From Cytospora piceicola (lineage: Eukaryota; Ascomycota; Sordariomycetes; Diaporthales; Cytosporaceae): a stretch of DNA of 64,000 nucleotides. A model generated the notes under the pieces. That model ran no database searches and was not told the origin of the DNA. It saw only the letters and a program-made list of their open reading frames with translations. This document shows, in pieces, positions 12,554 through 24,277 of the stretch. The position numbers and the translations under genes are program-made. The DNA lies in contig JALQBC010000063.1 in NCBI GenBank assembly GCA_023375675.1, positions 62,001-126,000 of the forward strand, in the 5' to 3' direction. Positions within the stretch are counted from its first letter, which is position 1; every line of letters starts with the position of its first letter.

Positions 12554-15477
12554 CTATGCCAGGTCCCGGGCTTTCCTCGCCATCAGCCGGATGTTGTTGA
12601 CAAAGCCTTCGATGAGGAAGTCGTAGTTGTGGGCCTCTCCTCGCATGGCCCTGCGGCCCTGCTCGATGACAGCGTCGGCATCTAGTTCGATTTCAAGCTC
12701 GTGCCGCTTGCTCATGCGCGTGGTGTTCTTGTACCAAGGTCAGATTTGGGCCCACTGTGGCGTTGAGAAGCGGGGGAAGGGGGGTTATGAGTTCAATGGA
12801 GTTCGATGGGAGGGGGGGGGGGTCAGAGTGGAGTGGGGGAGACGCACGCTGGGACCAGGCTCTGGCTGCGTGACCTGAGTGAGGTCGACCCTGTAGTTTC
12901 CCTGGGCGTAACTTAGGCGGTCCTTATGCCGATCTGCCTTGTCGCCGGCTGGGTTCATCTGCTCCAGCTCATCGACTGAGCCCTGCCAATCTGCTTCTAT
13001 ATTGATACTGATGCGGCAATCAAGATCGCACTGGGGGAAGTAAATGTGCAGATCGGACACCTTGGCCTTGGTGATCTTGGCCTTCACCTCCCCTGACTTC
13101 TGGTCGGTCGTAACCCGCACATTGGCAGGTTTGTTACCCATCAATTGGTGAAGGGCAGGATGAAGAACCTGGCGCAGATGGTTGGGTACTCTGTGAGATC
13201 GATCCGTTTCCCGAAGATGCACGTAGTTGATTGGAGCCCTTGGGTCAGATGAGTTCTTGTTCTTGGGGTTCTGCGGACTGGCCTCAGCGACCAGACCGTT
13301 GAGGAACTCATTGTAGCCTTTGTGTTGCAACTTATCAAGCCATCAGCATCTAATACCTGGTGTTGAAGCGCACTGACTTGACTTACCTCGGTCATGCTGC
13401 TCACGAAATTGATGTTGGCATTGTTCGACAAGACAACTTCAGACTGGACTGGGAATTCGATTCTTTGGCTGGGATTGTTCCGGTCAGTAATGTGGCCGAG
13501 CTTGGCCTCTATTTCGTACACACATCCGCGGTGATGAATATCGCCGAGATTCGTGTTGTTGACCACCAGCACGAACAAGAAATCTGCCACAGTTCTGCAC
13601 ATCTCATCAAAAGGGGCCTGATTCGCGATGGTCGGCTCCCATGGCCCTAGCATCGTCGGTTTCGTAGTCGTGACTGGTGCTGGTGTCGCCTGATTCTGCG
13701 GCTGGGCCTGGGCTTGTATTGGTGTTGATGCTGGTGCTGGTGCTGGTGTCGGTGCTGGTTGAGGCTGTGGTGGTTGTGCTTGGTTCTGAGGTGTGGCCTG
13801 AGAAGCAGATCGCGCTGCTTCTGGAGATACATGTCGGCTACTCGGCCGGTCCTGACGGGACACCTCAGCCTTGCCATTGACGTGTGGGTGGTTCAGAATC
13901 GGCTTGCGGACGATGAAATTGGGGTTGCTGAGCTGCTGCCTCTCGAATGTTTGTGCCCAAACTGGAAGGGCAGCATGCCTCGGCTTGCGCCGAGCCAACA
14001 TCGGTGAAGTAGAAGAACGACTAGCTGTTGGGCGAGCAGACCTGAGTTGTTGTTGTTGTTGTTGTTGCTGCTGCTGTATGAGTGCGCCGTTGGCTTCAAA
14101 AGGCGGTGGTCGTGGTTCTTGTCGGTCAAGGTCCTCAGGCCTAATATCCCTGTCATCCATCTTTCGCTTGGCCGGGGTGGAAGCGCGTTCCAGCATGGTG
14201 GCGGACGGAGGTGGAGCCGCGACGTGGCTAGAGGGGCCAGAAATCGAGGCCTGGGACCGATGGCCAGCGCTAGAGGGCAGACTGGGAACGCGGGTCTTGG
14301 GGCTCACACTGAGGCTGCGCTCACGTTCGCTCTGGGACAATGACCGGCGATTTGGGTCCGCTGCTTGATGCTGGGAAGTGTCGTACATGCTAGGTGCTCT
14401 TTTCAATGGAGGCTGGTGGTTCGTGCTGACAGGACTCGCGAATTGCTGGGGAGGGTATGTGTGCTGGCTCTGCGCAGAGGTCGGGGTCGAGTTTGAGTGA
14501 ACGGACTGAGACCGCTGATGCTGGGCCAAGTACGGATGTGCGCCACCAGGTGTGCCGACTGGCGGAGTCTGCGGCAGCGGCGGCGGTATCGAATGTTGCG
14601 GACCCGGGAAATAGCCCGCGGGAGGGATTCCCGGATGCCCTGCTGGTCCCGGACTGGGAATGGGAGGGGCAGGTTGGGAATAGCTGTCTCTCGGCGGGTA
14701 GGCGGTCGCGGGAGGATAACGGTGAGCCTGGACTGGGCTCGTAGAGTCTGCGTATGGGTGACCTGGGCTAGGAAACGGGTAACCCGCGCTCGCGGAACCT
14801 GCAGCAGAAGCGACGGAAGGCGTGTGCCTGCTGTACGGAGAGGGAGGAACAGGAACAGAGCCGACGCTGGGCGACCGCACGTTGTTGCTCGAGAGTGGTT
14901 GTAAGGGAGGCGGCACTGGGCGACCCGAAGCGGCGTAGGGCGTCGTGGAGGTCGCGTAAGGCGGGGGGGAGGCAAAAGGAGTCTGGTGGGTGGGAAGATA
15001 TTCGTGCGATAGAGGACGAGGCGGAATATGAGGAGAAGCTTGTGGTTGCGGCGGATAAGGCGGGTATGCTGCTCCTGAGGAAGGGAGGCGCTGTTGGTAT
15101 GGACTTTGTGGTTGCGCAAAAGTTGCTGAACCTGCAGATTGTTGTCGTGGCCCGGCTGATAAAGGTGGGCCGAGAGGTGTTGATGGCTGTGAGGGCTGGC
15201 GCATATGATCGGACAGAGATCGAGCAGGCGACGCTTGAATGGACTGACTGTGGTCGCGGAAGGATTGGGGAGGAACGGTCGAATTGGGAGTAGAGGGATG
15301 TAGGTGTTGTTTTTGTTGTTGCTGATGTTGAGGTGGAAGTTGAGTTGGAGGTTGATGTTGAAGCTTTGTGGGAGTTGGCGCAGTTGTAACAGCACCAGCA
15401 ACAGCGCCAGTACCAGAAGTAGGAGGAACCTGCCCTGCTGGTCCTCCACCGTCATTCATTATCGACCGCAGATCCAT
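12554..15477 (-). CDS. CET1: mRNA-capping enzyme beta subunit, RNA 5'-triphosphatase
   Basis: The protein removes the gamma phosphate from nascent pre-mRNA 5' ends, the first step of cap formation in the nucleus. Exons 15477-13387, 13330-12848 and 12727-12554 join in phase 0 to give 915 residues, with introns of 56 and 120 bp. Residues 1 to about 600 are a Pro/Gln/Ser-rich disordered arm with a polyGln run encoded by the repeat at 14047-14076. The catalytic domain of the metal-dependent triphosphate tunnel family occupies roughly 610-915. Metal-binding motif A is YEIEAKLG with Glu655 and Glu657. The opposite-wall motif is HELEIEL with Glu868, Glu870 and Glu872, in the last exon. The middle exon carries the basic tunnel strands (RVTTDQKSG and following, ISINIE, DRLSYAQGNYRVDLTQVT). 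The second intron's acceptor was set at 12728 because earlier AGs bring an in-frame stop. Fungal Cet1 enzymes usually have shorter N-terminal arms. Confidence 0.93.
14047..14076. repeat. Trinucleotide repeat encoding polyGln in CET1
   Basis: A TTG/CTG run on the plus strand reads as an uninterrupted string of ten or so CAA/CAG codons in the minus-strand capping gene. It lies in the disordered N-terminal arm, where length variation would be tolerated. Confidence 0.9.
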
Positions 15478-18140
15478 GATGCGGTGGGGTGGCCTTCGTA
15501 TTGATTTGATTTGATTTGTTTTTGTTTGCTATTGTGCTATTATCCCAAGAGTATTATCGGCCGGTGGTGGGTCAATGTGTGGAGGATTCCCCGGAGCGTG
15601 GGATCGATTCGATATCTACCATCGGACGGGAGGGAGGAAGAAGCTGTTCGTAGCTATCGCCGTGGGTGTCGCTGTGGATGTTGCTGTCTCTTTCGCCGCT
15701 GTTGCTGTCGGTGTCGCGTGTGGTTGGCAAAACTTAAAGTACTGTAGATCCCCCGGCCTATGCCCGCTCAGTCCGGCCTCGCTCCGCCTTGCGATCGATC
15801 TTCCTTGTTCAAGATCCCCCTCTTTTAGTGTCCTACTTGGAGGGTTCCATGCTCCAATGCCGGAAACGTGTTGTGCGCAAATGTCGATAAAGGAGGCGTC
15901 GTCGAGAAGCAGTACGAAACAGGGGGATGTGTGCGCAATGGCGGGAGAAAAAGGCTCCAGAAAAAGAAGAGGTAGGAAAAATTAAATTGGGAGACGGCGC
16001 GCGGGCGCGGGCGCGGGCGCGGACGCGGGTGGTGGGCTGTAGATTGATAGGCAGATACTCGGAGGAAGCACGGGAGTGTAGAGTACTGTAGTGTAGTGCA
16101 GTGTAGTGCAGTGTAGTGTGTCGAGTAGAGATGGGCTATTGTAGAGTCGAGTCGAGTCGAGTGATGAGTGTTGTTAGATGTGGCTGGGCTGGAGCAGCTC
16201 TGAACAAACGAATTACTCTGGCGCCGGTCGCATCGTCATCTACCGTATTACCGTATCGACCGCAAAAGGTATGGTCTCGAATGGGTGTCGCCCAGGTTTG
16301 GTCTTGTCTTGCCTTCCAAGGTCGTCTCCGTCTCGTCTCGTCTCGTCTCCTCCCGTTCGGCCGAGCTTAGAAGTTGAGCGGAGCGGCACAGAAGAGAGAG
16401 AGAGAGGGGAGAAACTGGGATGATATGTATAAATCAGAAGCACATCCGATAGGATTTGATATGATATGGGATGGGATGGTATGATATGATTTGCCAGCGT
16501 TGGCCCTTGTCACACACACAACACACACACACACACATACATACATACATACACAGTACACACATACACACACACAATCGCGAAGTGAGTGCGAAGTGAG
16601 TGCGAAGTGCGAGAGGCTGATGATAGGCGGAATCAGAGACTCAAAGACCCAGAGACTCGGAGAGAGGTAGAAATAGAGCGAGAGACGCAGTAAGAGAGGA
16701 TGTGTACAATAGCGGGCGCAATGAGAGACACTCAATGCGACAATAGAAACTTCCTACTAAATAAGCACACAGACAGAGAGAGAGAGAGAGAGAATAAATA
16801 GGTGAGTTGCTAGATAGATAGATCGATAGATAGACCTTGAGACACTCGAAGTTGGAGGCGATGGGCGTGGGTGTGCGTGTGTATGTAGGTGGGTGGTAGT
16901 GTGTAGATACCCAAAGTTTATGTGTAGTGTACACAGTAGTGTCGAAGGGAACGGTGGGGGGTGGGGGAGGCCTAGGGAGGTAAGTGATGGGCGAGCTGAC
17001 CTGCAGTCGAGGAGTAGATTGGACTGGGCGACCTGCTGGCTGTGTACTATGTATGGTAGTACACAGTACAGTGCAAATGTACTTACCTAGGTACTTGATT
17101 AGTGCGACCTAACGGAGCAGTTGTTAATGTAAGTGCTGTGTTAACGGTACCTAGTCCACGGGCGTGTAGAGGTGTTCTCTTCTACATAGTAAACACTCAC
17201 TGCTTTCAGTCGTAACACTACCTACCTACCTAGGATACCTAGGTGCTTAAGTACCTAGGTACCTACATGCCTACGTAACAGAGGTACGGACTGCCACCTA
17301 GGTAGGTATCTACCTAGGTAGGTACCTAGACCACCTGTCTACCGTCGTACTTGCCTTAGGCGAGTGTCTAGTGTACTGCATGCGGCAGTGGCAGCAGTGG
17401 CAGTGGCACTTCCACGGCAGGCACGGTTGCTTCTCTCTGTCTCGCACGGCCAACGCATTGCGTATCAATCAGAAAGAAGCATGATGAGTACCTAGGTGGT
17501 TTACCGGGTATGCACATATGCTCACGTGCCGTTCGCTAGAATGACCTTGGAGTTGAACGCGCTGGCTGTTCCAAAAGGCCCAAGCTCCTCGCAGCCACGC
17601 ACGGACTGCACGCCGCGCGCACGCATTGGCCTAACACTACCTAGGTATATACCGTATCTGCACACAGCAACACCGTACTGCTACTAACACAATGCACAGA
17701 CGCACCGTTTCCAAAACGTGCAACGGGGGCAAGCCTGCTGAGGTAATGTAGTACCGTATCTCAGTGGCCACCTGCCCCCTCTCATTGGCTCACAAGCTTG
17801 GCTGCAGCGGGTCCCCGATTCCAGGCAGAGCTGGCCCTGACGTGGATGCGAGAATAGCAACAGCAGTCAGCAGCAGCTCGTGCCTGCCAGCCAGCTTCTA
17901 GATCGCAACCAACATTCGCAACATCGTCGTCTAGGTCGACGTACAACAAACCGTCAAACACAACCATCACCCACCCCCACCAACCACGCAAAAGCAAAGC
18001 CTAGGGAAAACACTAACCATCTCAGGCTTTTTCTTCATCTGTGCCCATTTATCTCACTCTCTACATTGTACAATCCCACTTCCACTTCTACTTGACTTAA
18101 ATTCTTCCTCGCCTTTCGCCTCCTTCCTTTGGATAACAGC
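15478..18140. other. Divergent promoter spacer CET1 / RPN2, microsatellite-rich
   Basis: This 2.66 kb spacer separates two divergently transcribed essential genes and must contain both promoters. It holds many simple repeats: GGGCGC-type (about 15996-16022), GTGTA/GTGCA (16086-16120), GAGTC (16146-16162), CACA/CATA (16511-16578), GA runs (16396-16412, 16770-16792) and GATA (16812-16834). A long CCTAGGTA palindromic cluster covers 17080-17335. Reading frames across it are repeat-derived. Confidence 0.75.
17080..17335. repeat. CCTAGGTA palindromic repeat cluster
   Basis: Repeated TACCTAGGTA, CCTACCTAGG and ACCTAGGTACC units lie in the CET1-RPN2 spacer. It is the same motif as the cluster at 2718-2860. 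Confidence 0.8.
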
Positions 18141-21100
18141 ATGCCCGGCCTCGTTACGGCAACCGGAGTCTTGGGCTTCCTCTCCGATGAGGAGCCTGAA
18201 CTCAAGGTATTCGCCCTCCAGACTCTCAATGATGACATTGACACCGTTTGGACTGAGGTCGCTGGCGCCTTGAGTCAGATGTATGATTCCTTCTGCTCTT
18301 TTGCCCTTCTATTCTTGTCTTGTCTTGTCTTGTCTTGTCGTTTTGAGCTCAACCTGGAATCTGGTCCCGTCATGCTGACTGATATGTCTTTTACAGTGAG
18401 GCCCTCTACGAAGATGAATCCTTCCCCGAGCGCCAGCTGGCCGCCCTAGTCCTCGCCAAGGTCTATTACCATCTCCAGGCCTATAACGAGAGCATGGCTT
18501 TTGCCCTGGCAGCCGGTGATCTTTTTAAGCTCGACAACCCTGGCGAGTTCGAGGAGACCATCATCTCCAAGTGCATCGACCAGTACATCGCCATATCTTC
18601 CTCCGCCCATGCTCCTCCGACACACTCCGCCAACGACTCTCAGCCTGCCCTCGAGACTACCTTTGGTGCCACCCTTCCCGATGGCCCCTCCCTCGTCTCT
18701 CCGACAACCCCATTTTCCCAGTCCGCCCTCCCTTCAAAGTCCCTACTCTCCCGCGCCGCCACCGACAATGCCATCCTCGATCCCTCACTCGGCGCCGGCA
18801 GGATGGGTAGATCAAGCTCCATCGCCAGCTTGCCCGGGAGCTCCGAGCTTGCCCTACAGCGTGTCATCGAGCGCCTTCTAGATGCCTGCCTTAAGGAGGG
18901 TCGCTACAGACAGGTCGTCGGCATTGCCGTCGAAGCAAAGAACCTGGCCGTCCTGAGACGCGTCATCAAGCAGGCTAGCGAGGACGAGAAGCGTTCCAAG
19001 GCCAAGTCGCAGGAATCCGGCCAGGGACCTGCTGAGGAGCTCATGGAGTATGCGCTGAGCATCTGCATGGACATCGTGCAGGAACGAAGCCTTCGTACCG
19101 AGATCCTGGGCCTGATCCTCGAGCTTTTGAACGAAATACCGAACCCCGACTACTTCTCCATTGCGAAATGTGTCGTCTACCTTGACTCGGACGAGGAGGC
19201 TTCCAATATGCTGAAGGAGCTCGTGACCAAGGGGGATCCCACCTCCATCGCCAACGCCTATCAAATTGCCTTTGACCTCTACGACAACGGCACCCAAGAG
19301 TTTTTGGGCAAGGTCATCGGTGCACTTCCATCCGGCGAGGCCCCTAAGAAGCCCGAGGCCGAACACGAGGGAGAGCAGCCAGCCGAGAGCGAGCCGCTGC
19401 TCAACGACCAGGAGCAGCCTCAGCAGGACGAGGTCCCCGAGGAGTTGGCCAAGGTCTACAAGAATATCCGCGATATCTTGGACGGCAGCAAGGCCATCAA
19501 GCTCAACCTGGAGTTCTTGTACAGAAATAACCACACCGACCTCAGCATCCTCAACAAGGTCAGAGACAGCCTCGAGGCTCGGAACTCCATCTTCCACACC
19601 GCTGTCACGTTCTGCAACGCCTTCATGAACGCAGGTACCACGCACGACAAGTTCTTCCGCGACAACCTGGAGTGGCTCGGTAAGGCCGTCAACTGGTCCA
19701 AGTTCACTGCCACCGCCGCCCTCGGTGTCATACATCGTGGCAACCTGACTCAGTCTCGGAAGCTTCTCGAGCCCTATCTGCCCCGGACAAGCGGCATTAA
19801 TAGCGGCTCGATTTACAGCCAAGGTGGAGCGCTGTACGCCTACGGTCTCATCCATGCCAACCATGGCGCTGATGCACTGGAGTACCTCCGCGGCCAGTTC
19901 ACGGCTGCTGAGCAGGAAGTCATCCAGCACGGCGGTGCGCTTGGCTTGGGTATTGCGGGCATGGCCACCGGCTCGGAGACCATCTTCGAGAATCTCAAGG
20001 ACGTTCTCTTTGCCGACTCGGCCCTCAACGGCGAGGCCGTCGGTCTGGCCATGGGTCTCATTATGCTGGGAACTGGTAATGCAAACGCATTGCAGGTTAT
20101 GTACACATATGCCCATGACACGACCCACGAGAAGATTGTCCGCGGTTGCGCTCTTGGTATGGCTCTGATCATGTATGGGCGCCAGGAAGGTGCCGACGTT
20201 ATGATCGAGGGTCTTCTCAACGACCCTGACCCGGCGCTCCGATATGGTGGCATTCTCACTATTGCCATGGCCTACTGTGGTACAGGTAGCAACAAGGCCA
20301 TCCGCAAGCTGCTGCACACTGCTGTCAGCGACGTGAACGACGATGTCCGCCGTATCGCCGTCATGTCACTCGGTTTCATCCTCTTCCGGAAGCCAGGCAG
20401 TGTCCCCCGGATGGTCGAACTTCTTTCCGAGTCTTACAACCCTCACGTCCGTTACGGTTCCGCCATGGCCCTTGGCATATCGTGCGCTGGCACAGGCCTG
20501 GACGAGGCCATTGACCTGCTGGAGCCCATGATGAAGGACCCCACCGACTTTGTTCGCCAGGGTGCCCTCATCTCCCTTGCTATGATCATGGTCCAGCAGA
20601 ACGAGGTCATGAACCCCAAGGTAGCAGCCATCCGCAAGACACTAAAGAAGGTTGTCGGCGACCGCCACGAGGACGCCATGACCAAGTTTGGTGCATCCCT
20701 GGCTCTTGGTATCATCGATGCTGGTGGTCGCAACTGCTCCATCGGCTTGCAGACACAGACCGGCAATTTGAACATGCCAGCTATCGTTGGCATGGCAGTC
20801 TTCACCCAGTACTGGTACTGGTTCCCCTTTACGCACTTCCTGTCTCTGGCCTTCGTCCCCACGTCTATCATCGGCCTGGATCACGAGCTGGAAATCCCCA
20901 GCTTCAAGTTCCACTGCGCCGCTCGGCCCAGCCTTTTCGACTATCCTCCCGAGCAGGAGGTCAAGGCCGAAGAAGGACCTACGCTGGTCACCGCCGCTGT
21001 CCTGTCCACCACTGCCCAGGCGAAGAGGCGTGCACAGAAGAAGGAGAAGGCCGCCCGGCGCGAGAGCATGGACATTAGCTCCACCCCGACCACCAAGGCG

Positions 21101-21899
21101 GCTGCGCCCTCCGGAGATAAGATGGACCTCGATGACGACAAGGCCAAGAAGACTGCCGACGAGTCCAGCGACAGGAAGGAGGGAGAAGGGGAGAAGGAGG
21201 CCTCTGCCACGCCAGACCCCAAGAAAAAGGCCGAGAAAGAGAAGGTTGGCTACGAGATGGAGAACATGTCCCGCGTGCTCCCTGGCCAGCTCAAGTACAT
21301 CAGCTTCCCGGCTGGACGGTACAGGCCGGTGAAGAAGGTAAGCGCCCCATCCGGTCAATCTAGTCCTAGTTCAACTGCTAACAGAGACCCCAAAGCCGAC
21401 TGGTGGACCTCTCCTGCTCCAGGACACCCAGCCAGATGAGCCCAAGGCACTAATTGAGGAAAAGCTCAAGAAGGTCACGACGGAGAGGGCACCTGTCGCC
21501 GGACAGACGAGCGGTGGTTCCGGCCTCGGAGGACTGGGTGGTCTTGGAGGTCTCGGCGGCCTTGGAGGCCTCGGAGGCCTTGGAGGTCTTGGAGGCAGGT
21601 CCGGTCGCAGCGCCATGATGCCCGACGCTGGCGACGATGCGCTTGCAGAGGCCCTGCGCGCAGCCATGCGTGACGGCGCCGGTGGCGGAACGGCACTCAA
21701 CGAGATGTTGCGGCAGTCAGCACAGGCGCGCGGTGTGGACCTGTTTGGCTCCGGTGGCCCCAGCAGCGGCCAGGGCGGAGCTGCAGCTGCAGCGGGCGTT
21801 CTGACGGCTATCGACGAGGACGAGGACGGTGCCGAGGAGGCGCAGGTCCCTGAGGAGTTCGAGTACTTCACTGATAATGAGGACGAGGAGGAGCTGTGA
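18141..21899 (+). CDS. RPN2: 26S proteasome regulatory subunit RPN2 (PSMD1)
   Basis: RPN2 is the large scaffold of the 19S base; it holds the ubiquitin receptor Rpn13 and contacts the ATPase ring. Exons 18141-18280, 18397-21337 and 21387-21899 give 1197 residues; the introns are 116 and 49 bp. The N-terminal helical region begins MPGLVTATGVLGFLSDEEPE. The middle (about 500-830) shows the series of proteasome/cyclosome repeats, each with a GxxLALG-like core, such as LGLGIAGM, GLAMGLIML, RYGSAMALG and KFGASLALG. A Lys/Glu-rich charged insert follows near 910-1000. The last exon adds a Gly-Leu tandem run and ends in an acidic tail with VPEEFEYFTD, matching the Rpn13-binding extreme C-terminus of the family. 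The second intron has two AGs 2 nt apart; only the second (21386) keeps frame. Confidence 0.95.
18313..18340. repeat. CTTGT microsatellite in RPN2 intron 1
   Basis: Five consecutive TCTTG/CTTGT pentamers lie inside the first intron of RPN2, upstream of the polypyrimidine stretch and TTTTACAG acceptor. Confidence 0.85.
21525..21600. repeat. In-frame Gly-Leu minisatellite in RPN2
   Basis: Nine-base units of the type GGTCTTGGA/GGCCTTGGA repeat in frame and encode a run of Gly-Gly-Leu triplets in the linker before the Rpn13-binding tail. Confidence 0.85.
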
Positions 21900-22273
21900 A
21901 GATAGACGGCTGGATTTGTACATTACGCACGAGGACGAAGTGCATGATCGTGTGGTAGGATTGGCACGGCGCAGATAGAATTTCTTGACCTCGGAAATAG
22001 AGATTTGAGTTTTGCTCTGGATTGTTAAGATATGTTCTCGAAAAGATCTAAGTCATGCGGAAGCTCTCCGTTCGAGGAACTGGTATCTATCTATCTATGT
22101 GACAAAGTATGTATACTATTCTAAACACACAGTCCCTAGGCGACTACTCCATACAGTACAGTAAGCGAGTAGTAGGTATATACCTCGGTATTTTTAGTCT
22201 CCAAAGCCCTCACAACTAAGCGCCGCACCATGTCTGGAACACGATATAAGGCCGGAAGTCGTTGGTACCAACC
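21900..22273. other. Convergent 3' flanks RPN2 / sulfite oxidase
   Basis: These 374 bp lie between the stop codons of two convergent genes and are probably both 3' untranslated regions. A short TCTATCTATC run lies at about 22085. No gene is seen. Confidence 0.7.
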
Positions 22274-24277
22274 TCAATCAGTTGCCATACCATACTCCTC
22301 CCTTTTGAAGCCAGACCCGTAGGCGTCACCAGTCCGCCACACGACGCTCTCTGCTGCACCACTGCTAACATTTGTAGAGGGAGTGCATTCCGGGCACACA
22401 ATCACCCGATGCCAGGCGTTGGCCAAGTTCCCCCGAACGTTAAATATAGAGGCATGCGTCTCGGGCTGCACATTGTACGAGTTGTCGGTCGCTTTCACCA
22501 CGACCTGGGCACATGCACCTTGCCTGGGGGATTTGAGCTGGCCGAGATAGCGCCACCTCTTCCAGGCCCAAGCCTTGTTCCCCGTCCATGTGTCGGAGAG
22601 GAGTTCGGCCTGGTCCCAGGTCTGACCACCGTCGAGACTTATGTCCACGCGGGTGATCTCACGCCCGCCACCAGACACGGCATACCCCTGGGCCGCGATA
22701 GGCTGTACCTCGTTTCCTCTAGTTGTGGACTCGACGAGTCTCTGCTTCTCAGCGAGCCAGGCCTCTTGACTTTCACGGACGCATTCGCCAACCAGGACCC
22801 TGGTAATGGCACTCGTGATAGGCATCTCCTGGATGGCCGGTGCGGAATCCCAGTTGGGGATCCGTTCGTTTGGCCCAAAACTCTTGTAGTCTCTCCTCTG
22901 CCACTGGGAGGTGGATTCCTCGTCGCTGACCACAATCTTGGAAAGCCATTTCACACTCCGCGCGGCTACGTGTCCCGGTACCACTGCGCGCAGGGGGAAC
23001 CCGTGATCCCTGGGGAGGGGCTGTCCATTCATGGAGAAGGCCAGAAGAACGTCGTTCGCGGGGTCGAGAGCGGTGGAAAGTGGGATAGATGCGCCATAGG
23101 CTTCTAGGCCGGTCAGCTGGACGTGGTGGGTCTTCGGATCGGGCGGGTCATGGTCTGCTGGCGCGCTGGCGGTGACGGCCGTGTGCGATGAGAGGTCTGC
23201 GACGCGCAAACCGGCGTCATTCAATACATCCATCAACCTGACCCCTTCCCACTCTGCATTGCTGATGGCGCCCACGCCCCATTGCAAGCCGTTTGTCTGG
23301 CCTGTGTGGCGCGTCATGTCGCTGCGCCTGTTGCCGGAGCATTGGAGGACGGCTGTAACCCTATGAGTCCTGAAGCGGGACTTCAACTCCGCCAGTGTGT
23401 ATGTCCGCTCCTCGCCGTCGGGCAGCTCGACGGTCAGGGCATGCTTGTCCACACTGACGCCCTCGATGACGGGAACCCACATGTGGTTCCTCACGTAGAA
23501 GAGCCCAGTCGGCGTCAGAAAGTCTCGGTCCAGCTCTTGTGTGGGCGGCTCGGCGTTGCATGGCCTTTGTGTATGCTCGAACAGGCGAGCATCCCGCCGG
23601 GGGTCTTGCGCGAAGGGATCCTCGACTGTGTCGGCTGGCGGGAGGCCGTCGACCAGGTCCTCGTTGTGTATATACCCTATGAGGTATCCCTCGAGGATTT
23701 CCTTGACATGCGGCTGCTTATGGATGCTGAATATGGCCCAGTAAGGGTCTATACTCTGGCCTGCTGCGCGCAAGATAACGTCGCCGCCTGGATGTGCAGA
23801 CACCCAGTCTGTTATGTCGTAAACCTTGTCTTGGTGGGTCACCCAGGGGTTGGGATGGGAGGCGTCGTGTTCGCGGATATGCGATAAGTGGTACCGAGGC
23901 AGGGAGGGATCGCGGTTCGCGTGGAGGGTCGATGTTGACTCCGAGTGGTTGTCGTCAGCTTTGGCTGTGTCGTGGCCAAACGCAGCGAGGATGGAGATGA
24001 GGCCAGCGCCTGCTAGTATGGCTGCGGTAGGGAAACGAGCATTTGGTGTTTTTGTTCTCTTGCATGACAGAGGCACTGGTACCGCGGGCACCGTCGAAGA
24101 AGCTGGCTTCGAAGCAGAATATAGACGGCTTGTGGCACGTATGGATCGTCGTTGGCTTGCGCAAACTTGGCTGCTTCCCGGGATCATCCAACTTCTCGAC
24201 ACCTGAACCTGAGGGCTGCGGACCTGGTGGAACACCTCGGTGGCGACTCTGAGACGTCTCGGATGCTGTACTGACAT
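22274..24277 (-). CDS. Sulfite oxidase, mitochondrial, cytochrome b5 / molybdopterin
   Basis: The enzyme oxidises sulfite to sulfate and passes electrons through its heme, the last step of sulfur amino-acid breakdown, normally in the mitochondrial intermembrane space. A single exon gives 667 residues from the ATG at 24277. Residues 1-75 are a basic, Ser-rich targeting region, with a hydrophobic segment at about 82-100 that could act as the stop-transfer signal. The cytochrome b5 domain (about 125-205) has the heme ligands His162 (HPGGD) and His186. The molybdenum-cofactor domain begins near 250 and carries the ligand Cys313 in LQCSGNRRSDM. The dimerisation domain follows from about 500 (RVDISLDGGQTW, WAWKRW). 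The order b5 then molybdenum domain, with no FAD part, separates it from nitrate reductase. Confidence 0.93.
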   Translation of the reverse strand: MSVQHPRRLRVATEVFHQVRSPQVQVSRSWMIPGSSQVCASQRRSIRATSRLYSASKPASSTVPAVPVPLSCKRTKTPNARFPTAAILAGAGLISILAAFGHDTAKADDNHSESTSTLHANRDPSLPRYHLSHIREHDASHPNPWVTHQDKVYDITDWVSAHPGGDVILRAAGQSIDPYWAIFSIHKQPHVKEILEGYLIGYIHNEDLVDGLPPADTVEDPFAQDPRRDARLFEHTQRPCNAEPPTQELDRDFLTPTGLFYVRNHMWVPVIEGVSVDKHALTVELPDGEERTYTLAELKSRFRTHRVTAVLQCSGNRRSDMTRHTGQTNGLQWGVGAISNAEWEGVRLMDVLNDAGLRVADLSSHTAVTASAPADHDPPDPKTHHVQLTGLEAYGASIPLSTALDPANDVLLAFSMNGQPLPRDHGFPLRAVVPGHVAARSVKWLSKIVVSDEESTSQWQRRDYKSFGPNERIPNWDSAPAIQEMPITSAITRVLVGECVRESQEAWLAEKQRLVESTTRGNEVQPIAAQGYAVSGGGREITRVDISLDGGQTWDQAELLSDTWTGNKAWAWKRWRYLGQLKSPRQGACAQVVVKATDNSYNVQPETHASIFNVRGNLANAWHRVIVCPECTPSTNVSSGAAESVVWRTGDAYGSGFKREEYGMATD

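Noticed and set aside
18878..20317. Long minus-strand open frame (479 codons) opposite RPN2
   Set aside because: It lies wholly antisense to the confidently identified RPN2 exon. Codon bias of the sense gene keeps the opposite frame open, and its translation has no recognisable domain.
22274..24277. Reading the molybdenum gene as nitrate reductase
   Set aside because: The cytochrome b5 domain is N-terminal and there is no FAD/NADPH reductase part; the order is that of sulfite oxidase.
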